NCBI GenBank assembly: GCA_949296705.1
Contig: CASFOW010000077.1
Coordinates: forward strand, 1-33,242
Reading direction: 5' to 3'
DNA length: 33,242 nt
Source: an uncultured bacterium
Lineage (GTDB): Bacteria > Bacillota_I > Bacilli_A > RF39 > UBA660
Positions 7,915-16,363 of this stretch are shown in pieces. The notes below the pieces were generated by a model. That model saw only the letters and a list, made by a program, of their open reading frames with translations, searched no databases and had not been told where the DNA came from. The position numbers and the translations under genes are program-made. Numbering within the stretch: position 1 is the stretch's first letter; each line of letters starts with the position of its first letter.

Positions 7915-10332
7915 TTATTCTTCTTCTAAATCCAATTCTATTTTTTCCACTTCATAGTCTTTATCAATTAACTGCATGGTTAAATTATCAATAAACAAAG
8001 TAGCCTTAAAATCTTTTATTGAGTCATTAATGGCTTCTTTTAATTCTTTATTTACTTTTATTTCTAAATTTTTAATTGGTGTTTTTAATGACACATTATG
8101 ATTGGTTTTTACACCGCGAGCTTGGCTAATGATATTCATCATGAGATCCCCATTCTTGATTTCCTTTTCAAAAGAATAATTTAACTCTTTGATTTCTGTT
8201 AGATGAATAGACTTATCTTCGTGATACAATTCTTGATAAATTTCTTCGGTAATGAATGGGAAGAAAATACTAAAATCTTGTAGTAATTTATAAAGTAATG
8301 TATAGACTGTCTTTTGACCAGAATAGCGAGGAGTTTCTCCGAATTCCTCAGGGCGGTACAACCGATGTTTGACAATTTCAATGTAGTTATCACAGAAATT
8401 CCAGAAGAATTTTTCTAAAGTATTTAGAGCAAGTCCCACTTCGTATTCATCTAGATAGCGGAGAAAGTTTTTCTCCATTTCTTGGAAGCTTCCTAAGATC
8501 CACTTATCAATATATTCATATTCTGTGAACGGTTTATCTGTATAATCTGAAAGATGCATCTCAATAAACTTAGCGACATTCCAAAGTTTATTAATAAGTT
8601 TCTTGCCCCGTAATAACGTTTCTTCACTAAAGACAATATCGGTTCCTAATCTACCGGAAGCTGCCCAGTAGCGAATGACATCCGCAGAATATTGGTCGAT
8701 TAGGGCAAGTGGTTCCACTTTACTGTTTCCTTTACTCTTACTGATTTTTTCACCTTTACTTGCCATAACGAATCCAGAAATCATTACATTATCCCAAGGC
8801 CTCATACCAAAATGATAAAAACTCTTTACGATGGTGTAGAAATCCCATGTTCTAATAATCTCTGAAGCATTAGTTCTTAAACTCATCGGTTTTAAAAGAG
8901 CTTCATAATTGTCTTTTTCTCCATAGTGCATGTTGATTAATGGTGTTACGGATGAAGTTGCCCAAGTATCCATAACATCACTTTCTGGAACAAACTCCTG
9001 GCACCCACATTTTGGACAACAATTAACTGGAGGTTTATCCGTTAATGGATTGACTGGTAAATCTTCCTGTTTAGCAAGAATTACCTCACCACATTCTTTA
9101 CAATACCAAACTGGAAATGGTACACCAAAATATCTTTGTCTAGAGATACACCAATCCCAGGCGACATTATTTACCCATTCATCATACCTAGCATGCATGT
9201 AATCAGGATGCCATTTTATTTCATTTCCAATTCTAATAAAGTCCTCTTTATGATTCATAATATCGATGAACCACTGATTCATTACCGCATATTCTACTTC
9301 TTTACCACAGCGTTCATGCGTTTGTACTTCATGCTCTAGTTCTTCGATTTTTTCAATATAGCCACCATTTTGTAGATCTTCGATAATCTTCTTTCTTGCC
9401 TCTTTTATTTTCATACCACCGTAATTAGGAACAGAATCAATAATTCTTCCATCATCTGTGAAAATATATTTTAATGGGAGATTGTATTTTTTCCACCATT
9501 CAATATCGGTTTGATCGCCAAAAGTACAACACATAACGACACCGGTTCCCTTATCAATAGCGACTTTTTCATCTGCCATGATAGGTACTTCTACATCAAT
9601 TACCGGTATGTGAGCAGTTTTTCCAATTAAAGATTTATGTTTTTCATCTTCTGGATTCACAAAGACACATACAATAGCTGGTAATAATTCTGGTCTCGTT
9701 GTCGCAATAGTAAATTCTTTACCATCCTCTACCGTTTTAAATTTAACATAATTGAAGGTCGTTTTAATGGTTTTTGTCTCTAGTTCAGCTTGCGCAATTG
9801 AGGTTAAACATTCATTACACCACAAAGCTGGACTTTCTTTATGATAACAATGTCCTTTATTAATTAAATCTAAGAACGATAATTGGCTTACTTTTATAGT
9901 TGATGGACTTACTGTTTTATAATGAATAGCCCAATCAGTACTGACCCCCATCTTACTAAATAATTCTTGGAATTCTGCTTCATATTTATCTGTTGTATCA
10001 TAGCATAATTTTGAGAATTCTTCTCTTCCTATTTCAGCGGCTTTTTTTCCTTGTTCTTTTTCAACTAGACGTTCACTAGGTAACCCATTATCATCAAAAC
10101 CAAACGGATAGAAAACATTATATCCTCGTAAACGTTTATATCTTGCAATCATTTCTGTCTGTGAATAAGAGAAAATATGACCAATATGAATACTACCACT
10201 TACTGTTGGAGGTGGGGTATCAATGGAGTATATTTTTCTTTTATCTGGTTTAAACGCATAGATTTTATTTTCTTGCCAGTAGTTTAACCACTTAGCTTCT
10301 TTTTCATTTGCATTATATTTTTTATCTAACAT
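7915..10332 (-). CDS. valS: Valyl-tRNA synthetase, archaeal-type
   Basis: 805 aa. Charges tRNA-Val in the cytoplasm. The class I motifs are present: HIGH as HIGH at 49-52 (SGSIHIGHIFSY) and KMSKS as KISKS near residue 530. The CP1 editing domain carries ATTRPELLPAIVCVFVNPED; zinc-type cysteines occur as CNEC and as CKEC...CPKC. The motif after HIGH reads FDDNGLPSER where common bacterial ValRS has a DHAGIATQ-like sequence, and the protein lacks the C-terminal coiled coil of bacterial ValRS (about 880 aa). Both features match the archaeal/Rickettsia-type enzyme, suggesting ancient transfer. It is the last gene of the valine T-box operon, 16 nt after the broken small gene. The ribosome site is weak (GTGAAGAAAT), suggesting some coupling. 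Confidence 0.95.
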   Translation of the reverse strand: MLDKKYNANEKEAKWLNYWQENKIYAFKPDKRKIYSIDTPPPTVSGSIHIGHIFSYSQTEMIARYKRLRGYNVFYPFGFDDNGLPSERLVEKEQGKKAAEIGREEFSKLCYDTTDKYEAEFQELFSKMGVSTDWAIHYKTVSPSTIKVSQLSFLDLINKGHCYHKESPALWCNECLTSIAQAELETKTIKTTFNYVKFKTVEDGKEFTIATTRPELLPAIVCVFVNPEDEKHKSLIGKTAHIPVIDVEVPIMADEKVAIDKGTGVVMCCTFGDQTDIEWWKKYNLPLKYIFTDDGRIIDSVPNYGGMKIKEARKKIIEDLQNGGYIEKIEELEHEVQTHERCGKEVEYAVMNQWFIDIMNHKEDFIRIGNEIKWHPDYMHARYDEWVNNVAWDWCISRQRYFGVPFPVWYCKECGEVILAKQEDLPVNPLTDKPPVNCCPKCGCQEFVPESDVMDTWATSSVTPLINMHYGEKDNYEALLKPMSLRTNASEIIRTWDFYTIVKSFYHFGMRPWDNVMISGFVMASKGEKISKSKGNSKVEPLALIDQYSADVIRYWAASGRLGTDIVFSEETLLRGKKLINKLWNVAKFIEMHLSDYTDKPFTEYEYIDKWILGSFQEMEKNFLRYLDEYEVGLALNTLEKFFWNFCDNYIEIVKHRLYRPEEFGETPRYSGQKTVYTLLYKLLQDFSIFFPFITEEIYQELYHEDKSIHLTEIKELNYSFEKEIKNGDLMMNIISQARGVKTNHNVSLKTPIKNLEIKVNKELKEAINDSIKDFKATLFIDNLTMQLIDKDYEVEKIELDLEEE

Positions 10333-10348
10333 ATTTCTTCACTACTTT

Positions 10349-10792
10349 CTATTTATTTTTTAAACCGCTTTTTCCTACTAGATATTTACGGTTTATTTCC
10401 TTTTTTATTTTATCCATTCCATAGAAGTTTTCCCATTTAACTTCATCACTTATTTTTTGTAAATTATACGCTCCAATCACACTATATTTACTAAGTATCA
10501 TTTCATTTTGATAAACCCATTCTAATTGTCTATCGGTTATTCTTTCTGGTAAATAGAAAATGACAAGTCCAGATGAATCTTCACTTTTTACTACCATGTG
10601 ACCAAGTTCTGCTATTTTACATGGGGCTTCTTGATAATCATCGGATTTAAATTGAAAACCCTACTGATACATATCCGAAAACTCTTGAATCTTTTTGGTA
10701 TGATTCTCACCGAGAGCTACTTCTTTTTCAAATAGTGGCTGAATTATCTGGCCTTCATCGGGAATTATCCATAATTTTCCTCTATAATTCAT
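10349..10792 (-). pseudogene. Small gene of unknown function interrupted by an amber codon
   Basis: A 147-codon reading frame starting at ATG 10792, overlapping the HD gene's end by 11 nt (ATGAATTATAG), which is typical of translational coupling. It reads MNYRGKLWIIPDEGQI... for 43 codons, hits TAG at 10661-10663, then stays open in the same frame to 10349. The downstream part contains HMVVKSEDSSGLVIFYLPER and a W-E-N-F-Y-G-M motif. TAG is a genuine terminator elsewhere in the window (the HD and SWIM genes end in it), so this is a nonsense mutation, a read error, or a gene now surviving only as an 82-aa internal-start product from ATG 10597. I do not recognise the family. Confidence 0.6.
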
Positions 10793-11531
10793 GATGAACT
10801 CCCTCATTAATCGTATCGTAACAAACCTCTCTTACTTTTTGCCACAACTTCTCACTATCTTCTGATACCTCAATTGTACTAATAAACAAGTCAAAGTTAT
10901 CTGTCTCTACTAATATATCCAAGCTCTCATCAAAATTAAAATCAAAGATAAAAGCTAAAATGGATAATACCGCATCAGATTTACTTTTATTTTCTTTGAT
11001 ATCCAAAGGTTTTCTTTCCTTGAAGTTCTTTAATACCGTCTGGGTTACTTCCTCTGCTTTAAATACATAGTGATAATGTGTAGCATATTGTTTAAAGATA
11101 TCGACTTTATCCATATCTCTAATCATTGAGACAAATAATTTTTCCTTCCCCGTTAATGAAGGAACTTCTAACTTATTATGATATTTTATCGCTAATTCCA
11201 TGATTTTATCATACTTATCTTCTTCAATAAAATCTCGGATATGACCCTCTTCAAACAAATAGATACAACTTTGATCGGCATGGTCAACGGTTTTCTTATC
11301 TGATAATTTTCCATAAATCCTAAATTGCTCAAAACGACCAATATCGTGTAAGAGTCCAATTATCTTTGCTAGAATAATTTCTTCCTTGGATAAATTAAGC
11401 CGAAAAGCAAGTTCTGCCATTAAATTCGCAACTTCTAAACTATGTTTCTTCTTAAGAATAATCATTTCTTCTTTTTGATCATAATTTTCTACATATTGAT
11501 TAAACACTTCTTTTGCTCGTTCATAATCCAT
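10782..11531 (-). CDS. HD-domain phosphohydrolase
   Basis: 249 aa. An HD metal-dependent hydrolase: H30 (KKKHSLEVA), H62-D63 (LLHDIGRFEQF) and a later aspartate (RDMDKVD) give the canonical H...HD...D set. HD proteins hydrolyse nucleotides or other phosphate esters; the substrate here is not evident. It is the first gene behind a valine T-box. The ribosome site AAGGAGG lies within the T-box terminator stem, and the T7 run of that terminator abuts ATG 11531. Its placement in a valine-starvation-controlled unit with valS suggests a link to tRNA or nucleotide turnover, which is inference. Confidence 0.85.
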   Translation of the reverse strand: MDYERAKEVFNQYVENYDQKEEMIILKKKHSLEVANLMAELAFRLNLSKEEIILAKIIGLLHDIGRFEQFRIYGKLSDKKTVDHADQSCIYLFEEGHIRDFIEEDKYDKIMELAIKYHNKLEVPSLTGKEKLFVSMIRDMDKVDIFKQYATHYHYVFKAEEVTQTVLKNFKERKPLDIKENKSKSDAVLSILAFIFDFNFDESLDILVETDNFDLFISTIEVSEDSEKLWQKVREVCYDTINEGVHHEL

Positions 11532-11573
11532 AAAAAAACTCCTCCTTATCTTTTATTCTTAATAAGGACGAGT
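11532..11573 (-). terminator. T-box intrinsic terminator overlapping the HD-gene ribosome site
   Basis: Minus-strand arms ACTCGTCCTTAT (11562-11573) and ATAAGGAGGAGT (11538-11549) pair with one G/G mismatch and are followed directly by seven T residues and then the ATG. The 3' arm contains the AAGGAGG ribosome site, so folding would both stop transcription and hide the start signal. The 5' arm shares TCCTT with the antiterminator. Confidence 0.8.
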
Positions 11574-11779
11574 TAAACCCGCGGTACCACCTTAATTTAC
11601 TCTAAAAAAAGAGTACCCTCAATTTTAGAACTAACGTATCTTTTCTACGGAATTACCTACTTATTGTTCAATAATTCTACTCCATCGCTACCTTCCAAAG
11701 ATAATTCTATTCATTTTCACCAACCATGAATTCTCTAGCAAAATTATACTTTGTACTCCTCGACTTCTTTGTATTTCGT
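11538..11779 (-). promoter_or_regulatory. T-box riboswitch leader, valine-specific (GUA specifier)
   Basis: The T-box core AAGGTGGTACCGCGG is at 11579-11593. Upstream, stem I has the conserved AGTA before helix CAAAG, the AGAGA element, a GGTTGGTGAAAA distal region, then CTTTG-GAA-G-GTA-G. Placing the specifier after GAA-N, as in known T-boxes, gives GTA, a valine codon (11689-11691), consistent with valS downstream. The antiterminator pairs AAGG with TCCTT and competes with the terminator at 11532-11573. It controls the HD gene, the broken small gene and valS. Specificity rests on pattern placement; reading one base earlier would give GGT (Gly). Confidence 0.9.
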
Positions 11780-11785
11780 GTTTTT

Positions 11786-11814
11786 ATTATAGACTAATTT
11801 TTTTACTTTGTAAA
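11786..11814 (-). promoter_or_regulatory. Sigma-A promoter of the T-box operon
   Basis: TTTACA (11809-11814), 17-bp spacer, TATAAT (11786-11791) on the minus strand. The predicted start, near 11779, is just ahead of the T-box stem I, as expected. The region from here to 12080 (about 265 bp) holds no gene or structure I can support. Confidence 0.8.
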
Positions 11815-12089
11815 TAAGTTATCTGTAGTTCCTTAATTTAAAAGGATAGATATTGACTATCTATTCCTTCTAACTTACAATTAATTCAAATTATAATTTT
11901 TATTTTTAGGTGAAAAATCTCCGCACTTATTCTACACTAACCACTATTTATGAGAACTTAATTTTTAAAAGTTTTAATTTTTCTACTACCGGAAACTTAC
12001 TTTTTAATTCAACCATTCATTTTATTTTCATACAAAGAAAGGCCTATACAGATACTTAATTTTTTCATATGATACTATAGGTGAAAATG

Positions 12090-12311
12090 ATGTTTAAAAA
12101 AGGACAAGGGCATGGTTTTTTCTGCCGATGTGAAGCTTGTAAATTTAAAAGAAAATCTAGTATTTTTTATATGGGCTGTCTTCTTAGTTTATTAGTTATT
12201 TTATTCTATCAATGTCTTTTTGCGATATTCGTTGTTTCCCGATTTAATTCTTTTTTATGCTTTTTATTTTTAATACTAGTTATTATTGGCTTCATCCGGA
12301 TTATCTTTTAA
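12090..12311 (+). CDS. Small membrane protein with a CxCxxC motif
   Basis: 73 aa, and the only plus-strand gene I support. Start ATG 12090 (or the adjacent ATG 12087) is preceded by AGGTG at 12079-12083. The N-terminus is basic and contains CRCEAC (CxCxxC), which could bind metal. Two hydrophobic segments follow (about 27-49 and 53-73), so a two-span membrane protein is likely. Real-gene evidence: a proper ribosome site, a coherent signal-like layout, and a 17-bp perfect hairpin terminator starting at its stop. A -10-like TATGAT (12068-12073) with TATACA 17 bp upstream is possible but would leave almost no leader. Family unknown. Confidence 0.55.
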   Translation: MFKKGQGHGFFCRCEACKFKRKSSIFYMGCLLSLLVILFYQCLFAIFVVSRFNSFLCFLFLILVIIGFIRIIF

Positions 12312-12368
12312 AAAACTAAATAGAATGTTTAGGTTTAGAATTTACCTTATTCATTCTATTTAGTTTTT
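12311..12368. terminator. Bidirectional terminator between convergent genes
   Basis: A perfect 17-bp inverted repeat (12311-12327 and 12352-12368, AAAAACTAAATAGAATG and its complement) with a 24-nt loop and T-runs on both strands. It follows the plus-strand small gene directly and also contains the last codons and TAG stop of the ysxE-like gene, so it can end transcription from both sides. Confidence 0.85.
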
Positions 12369-13215
12369 CTTGTAATTGGTAGGCAGTATCGGTAATCGTA
12401 AATACTTGTTTAATTTTTTGAATCTCTGTTTTTTTCATTTCTAATTTTTCTGGTAATAGAGTTAGGGCTAGAAAAAGATCAATTTCTTCTTCTTTTAAAC
12501 TGTACTTGGTTTGATAGATATCTAACAGATCAAAGATATCAATTTTTTCTTTATTATTTTGATAAAGACTTAATAGATCATAGACTGGCAAATTAATTTT
12601 TGCTTTACCCCAACTAATTAGATATAGATCATGATTTTCAATTAAATGTTCTTTTTCTAACGCACCATGAGTCATCGCATAACGAAGTTTCTTACTTATT
12701 TTTACTTTTTGATACCACGACTCGATTCTTTTTTTACTTTCTCTAATATTTTGATATAAAGTAGAAATGTTTCTGATTAATAAGTAATGACTAGGTGACA
12801 TATAAACTTCGCTTTCAATCATGTTCTGTAACCCAGAATAATAATTATATAGATAATCTTGGCGATCGATGATTTCTTCATAGATCTTTTTTATTTGATC
12901 AATATCTACGTTTTTATAAAATGTGGTCTTGGTATGTAATAAACTGACAAGGTAGATTAAATCTTCTATTCGTTGTTCAACTGGTACTTCAAAGTCATCG
13001 ATATATTCAGTTATTTCGTAAGGATCGGAATTATTAGTTAAAGTAGAAGGAAAATTATGGAAATTACGTGTTTTTAGATATTCATAAATATTGGTGTTGT
13101 TTTCTTCTTTTAGGCAATAGCGATTATTCTCGGTAGAGATAATATCTACTTTTTTCTTTTTTTGATAACGTAAAGCCTTTAAATTGTATTTTTCTAATTC
13201 TTGTCGTTTATTCAT
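12316..13215 (-). CDS. Spore-coat kinase-fold protein, YsxE/CotS-like
   Basis: 299 aa. The layout resembles the CotS/YsxE/YutH branch of aminoglycoside-phosphotransferase-fold proteins: an N-lobe, a LLHTKT segment at about 92, then THGALEKEHL near 180 where active kinases have HGDxxxxN, and LISWGKAKINLPVYDLL where kinases have an xIDxD motif. The catalytic Asp, Asn and metal-binding Asp are thus missing, so it is probably a pseudokinase. It starts at ATG 13215, overlapping the SpoVID-like gene by 8 nt without its own clear ribosome site, so translation is likely coupled. In B. subtilis ysxE directly follows spoVID and precedes valS, as here. Sequence similarity alone is weak; context carries much of the call. 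Confidence 0.65.
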   Translation of the reverse strand: MNKRQELEKYNLKALRYQKKKKVDIISTENNRYCLKEENNTNIYEYLKTRNFHNFPSTLTNNSDPYEITEYIDDFEVPVEQRIEDLIYLVSLLHTKTTFYKNVDIDQIKKIYEEIIDRQDYLYNYYSGLQNMIESEVYMSPSHYLLIRNISTLYQNIRESKKRIESWYQKVKISKKLRYAMTHGALEKEHLIENHDLYLISWGKAKINLPVYDLLSLYQNNKEKIDIFDLLDIYQTKYSLKEEEIDLFLALTLLPEKLEMKKTEIQKIKQVFTITDTAYQLQEKLNRMNKVNSKPKHSI

Positions 13216-14119
13216 GTTGACAAGGTATAATTACTTTACTACCAATTTTTATATTTTCTAGATCGTTATACGGGACTAAGTCATCACGAGTAGTTTTATA
13301 CTTTTCGATAATGGAATCTACGGTATCATTTTCTCTAACGATATAAACATGATAGGTAACGAAAGTCTCATCACTAGATGCGATAGCATTAAAGATAGAA
13401 CTCATTTTAGATTCTTCTTTAGGAGCTTCTTTTTTCGGCATGGAAGATTGATGAATTTCTTCTTTTGATTGTGTAGAAGCAGTAATTATATCACTTGAAG
13501 TTTGTTGATATTTTTTTCCTTCTTGATCATAAATTTCTTTATTTTTAGAAATTTCTTGGGTTAATTTAGCCTCGATTTCTTGTTCTAAATCGCTTTTATT
13601 GGCTACTCCCGGAAAGTCTTCTTCTCCACCAATCGTATCTGATATATTAGATAGTTCCAATTCGTCGATTGCTTCTTCTTTTTCTAACGGTTCGATTTCT
13701 ATTTTTTCTTTCTTTTCTTCTAGTTCGATTGGAATTTTTTCTACTGTCTTACGAATAACTTCTTCATCTAATGAAATATCTTCTTTAGGTAAAGGCTTTT
13801 CTAAAACATTACTGATTTCTAATTCTATATTAATTTTTAAATCTTCTTCGTTAATAATTTCAAAATAAAAGTCATCAATCGTAATCGTGCAGTTGGAAAT
13901 ATCGTATTTATTATCTACTTCTATGGTAAATGGTAAATTATAGTGAAACTCTTCCTCTATTTGGCTTGCTTCATGCATTTTATATTTACCATCAAGTAGG
14001 ATGTCTCCTTCGATAGTATTTCCTTCCACTTCAAGGTTGTGTTTGGTTTCAATATCGGTGATCTCGGCGATCATCGTTTTAAATTTAATTGTCTTCGTAA
14101 AAGGTATTATTTTTTTCAT
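13208..14119 (-). CDS. spoVID: SpoVID-like spore-coat morphogenetic protein with LysM domain
   Basis: 303 aa from ATG 14119, chosen because GAGGG lies just upstream; a 24-codon extension is hydrophobic and overlaps the promoter region. The N-terminal ~120 residues form a beta-rich domain (IPFTKTIKF..., TIEGDILLDGKY..., FTIEVDN...) like the SPOCS-type domain of SpoVID/SipL. The middle (about 120-250) is acidic, low complexity and Glu/Lys/Ser rich. The C-terminus is one LysM module (about 257-301: VYIVRENDTVDSIIEKY ... GSKVIIP). SpoVID encases the forespore in coat and binds via LysM. Next come the ysxE-like gene and, further, valS, the B. subtilis order. A sigma-E-like promoter lies upstream. 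A generic LysM protein is the alternative. Confidence 0.72.
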   Translation of the reverse strand: MKKIIPFTKTIKFKTMIAEITDIETKHNLEVEGNTIEGDILLDGKYKMHEASQIEEEFHYNLPFTIEVDNKYDISNCTITIDDFYFEIINEEDLKINIELEISNVLEKPLPKEDISLDEEVIRKTVEKIPIELEEKKEKIEIEPLEKEEAIDELELSNISDTIGGEEDFPGVANKSDLEQEIEAKLTQEISKNKEIYDQEGKKYQQTSSDIITASTQSKEEIHQSSMPKKEAPKEESKMSSIFNAIASSDETFVTYHVYIVRENDTVDSIIEKYKTTRDDLVPYNDLENIKIGSKVIIPCQHE

Positions 14120-14140
14120 CTTATCCCTCATTTCTATTTC

Positions 14141-14170
14141 ACTATATGAGAATAATGAAAAAAACATGCA
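14141..14170 (-). promoter_or_regulatory. Possible sigma-E-type promoter of the spoVID-like gene
   Basis: Minus-strand GCATGTT (within 14163-14170) and CATATAGT (14141-14148), 14 bp apart, resemble the sporulation sigma-E elements KMATATT and CATACAMT with three mismatches in total. It sits between the upstream gene's terminator and the ribosome site of spoVID, giving a leader of about 15-20 nt. No good sigma-A promoter is visible there. Suggestive only. Confidence 0.35.
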
Positions 14171-14177
14171 CAATGAA

Positions 14178-14210
14178 AAAAGAAAATACATTCAATTCAT
14201 ATTTTCTTTT
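14178..14210 (-). terminator. Terminator after the DUF285 surface-protein gene
   Basis: Perfect 11-bp stem AAAAGAAAATA / TATTTTCTTTT (14200-14210 and 14178-14188) with an 11-nt loop and a following T-run, 6 nt past the stop at 14216. It separates this gene from the spoVID-ysxE unit. Confidence 0.8.
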
Positions 14211-14215
14211 CCCTT

Positions 14216-16331
14216 TTAAGCACTAACAACAACACTACCAGACGCAAGTTTATCTTGTAACCACGAAATAGCATCACTATTTGTAATCGTTATAACAATA
14301 TCAGCATTAACTCCACCAAACATGGCTTCAGAATCTACAATACTAGAATAATTAAAATTACCAAAATTAATCGCTTTTAAATTTCTACAAGCAGAAAACA
14401 TCCACTTTGTATTTTGTACTTTAGACATATCAAAATTACTCAAATTAACACTGACTAAATTCCAACAAGAATCAAACATTGTCTGCATATTAGTCACTTC
14501 AGGTGTACTAAAATTAGAAAGATCAAGATTAGTTAATGCTGTACAATGACTAAACATCCCATTCATATTCGTTACATTTGTAGTCATAAAGCTACTGACA
14601 TCAAGGGATGTTAAGGAAGTACAATAAGCAAACATAAAACTCATATCTGTCACATTTTCTGTATTAAAATTACTTAGATTAAGGGAAATTAACGATTGGC
14701 AATAATCAAACATACGAGTCATATTTAGTACTTGCGATGTATCAAAATGACTAAGGTCTAATGTTAATAAGCTATTACAATCATAAAACATCTCCGTCAT
14801 ACTAGTTACATTGGAAGTTACAAAGTTAGAAATGTTTAATTCCTTTAAGGCATAACATCCGTAAAACATACGGTACATTGTATTTACACTAGAAGTGTTA
14901 AAACTAGATAGGTCTAAATTTTGAATAGATGCACAACCTGAAAACATACTATCCATTCTTAGTACTTTTGAAGTATTAAAACTACTTACATTTAAATTCA
15001 ATAAGTTCGTACATCCTGAAAACATGGCACGCATATCCGTTACTACAGTAGTATTAAAGTTCGCCAAATTCAAGTTCTTTAATTGAACACAGTTGTTAAA
15101 CATTTGCTCCATATTTTCTACTTTAGAAGTATCAAAACTGGAAATATCTACCCATTCTAATACTGAATTATTGTAAAACATTCCACTCATATCGGTAACT
15201 TGACTAGTATCAAAATGAGAAAGAGCAATTCCTGTTAAACCGGTATTTTCAAACATCCAAGCCATTCTCGTTACTTTGGAAGTATCAAAATTACTAATGT
15301 TTAAATCCGATAACTTACTACACTGAGCAAACATCCCCCACATGTCATTCACATTAGAAGTATCAAAACTAGACAAATCCAAACTAGTCAGCTCTCCGCA
15401 TCCCGCAAACATATTCCACATACTCGTTACTTGAGAAGTATTTAATACTCCTATATTTTCAATTTCTCTTAATTTAATAAAACCTTGAAAGAACCTAATT
15501 CCTTCCTCTAACCAAATTTCGTCATTTCCTTGAAAGTAAACCGTATAAGTTCCCGCTTCATCTTGGTTTTCCGCTAAATAAACCATACAGCTACCATCCT
15601 GATTAGGAGAAAAGTCCAATGATGCTTCCGCACCTTCAATAGGAGTTATTCGATTTTGTAAGATGATTTTTGTAACTGATGCTTTCTGTTCATCGGTTTT
15701 TACAGGACTTTCTCCTTCCTTATAATGATAAATAGACTGCTTACTAACAGCTTCTACCCGGTCGTATGTATCGACTTGAATCTTAAAAGACAAATCGCTT
15801 CCCAGCATCTCTATTTTGAATACCACCACTTTCTAGTAGCCCTACTCTTAAAATGAAGCTTTGACTTTCTCCCTTTTTTAAAGGAATATCGGTCTTAATC
15901 ACTAATTCTTTATCTCCAGATAAAAAACCGCTTAGTGAAGAAAAACTACCTGATTTTAATAATGTTTCATTTTGATAACTAGAATCTGTTTGATAAATGG
16001 CTCAGACTAAATCATTAGAAAAGGTATCTTGATTTTCTTTCGTTAACGATATCTCACTAAAAACCATATTATAATTTATGTCTTGATTACTGGTGTTTCT
16101 AACTGTAAATTGATGACCAGGCGAGGATTCTAATGATTCTAGTGGTTGTGGTAAAGCATTTTCTATTAGAATATCTTGGCCTGTCTCATAAGTAATCTCT
16201 AATGTATCTAACATCACAATTTGTGGTTCAGAAGTAACAGAAACCGCAAAATAGGCATAACTTCCACCCATAATAAAAGTAATACCAAGTAAACTTAAAA
16301 CTAATATCCATATCTTTGTACTATTTTTCAT
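14216..16331 (-). pseudogene. BspA-like DUF285 surface protein, broken by a stop and a frameshift
   Basis: One gene in three pieces. From ATG 16331 (ribosome site GAGGTG) comes an uncleaved signal/anchor (WILVLSLLGITFIMGGSYAYF) and a TasA/camelysin-like beta domain, as far as TGA at 16002-16004. The same frame stays open after the TGA (AIYQTDSSYQNETLLKSG...) to about 15800. There, one base must be skipped to join the 14216-15829 frame at MLGSDLSFKIQVDTYDRV. That frame, 537 aa, holds 15 DUF285 repeats and a short C-terminal cap. No cell-wall sorting motif is visible, so the N-terminal helix would anchor it. The intact protein would be a surface or adhesin-like protein of about 690 aa. The repeat part has no signal of its own, so it is probably not made or exported now. 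Confidence 0.75.
14306..15472 (-). repeat. Array of 15 DUF285 (BspA-like leucine-rich) coding repeats
   Basis: Fifteen imperfect repeats of 24-26 codons with consensus L-x-x-L-D/N-L-S-x-F-D/N-T-S-x-V-T-x-M-x-x-M-F-x-x-C-x-x (residues about 120-508 of the repeat ORF). The MF...C spacing is regular in most copies; the first and last copies are the most divergent. Such arrays in Mycoplasma and related gut bacteria make solenoid surface proteins and can expand or contract by recombination. Confidence 0.9.
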
Positions 16332-16363
16332 ACTTCACCTCGTATTCTTATCATCCTATTATT

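Noticed and set aside
8930-9339. Two plus-strand open frames opposite valS
   Set aside because: They are antisense to highly conserved synthetase sequence and have no start signals.
13599-13868. Serine/isoleucine-rich plus-strand open frame
   Set aside because: It is the complement of the Glu/Lys-rich low-complexity part of the spoVID-like gene, which explains both its length and its composition.
14306-15472. CRISPR or noncoding tandem repeat
   Set aside because: The repeat unit is a multiple of three, imperfect, and translates to a clear DUF285 protein motif without spacers.
16002-16004. UGA read as tryptophan (Mycoplasma code), which would extend the surface gene past this TGA
   Set aside because: Intact genes such as valS, lon and tig use TGG for Trp and run full length under the standard code, and the surface gene also needs a separate frame change. 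The TGA is better read as a lesion.
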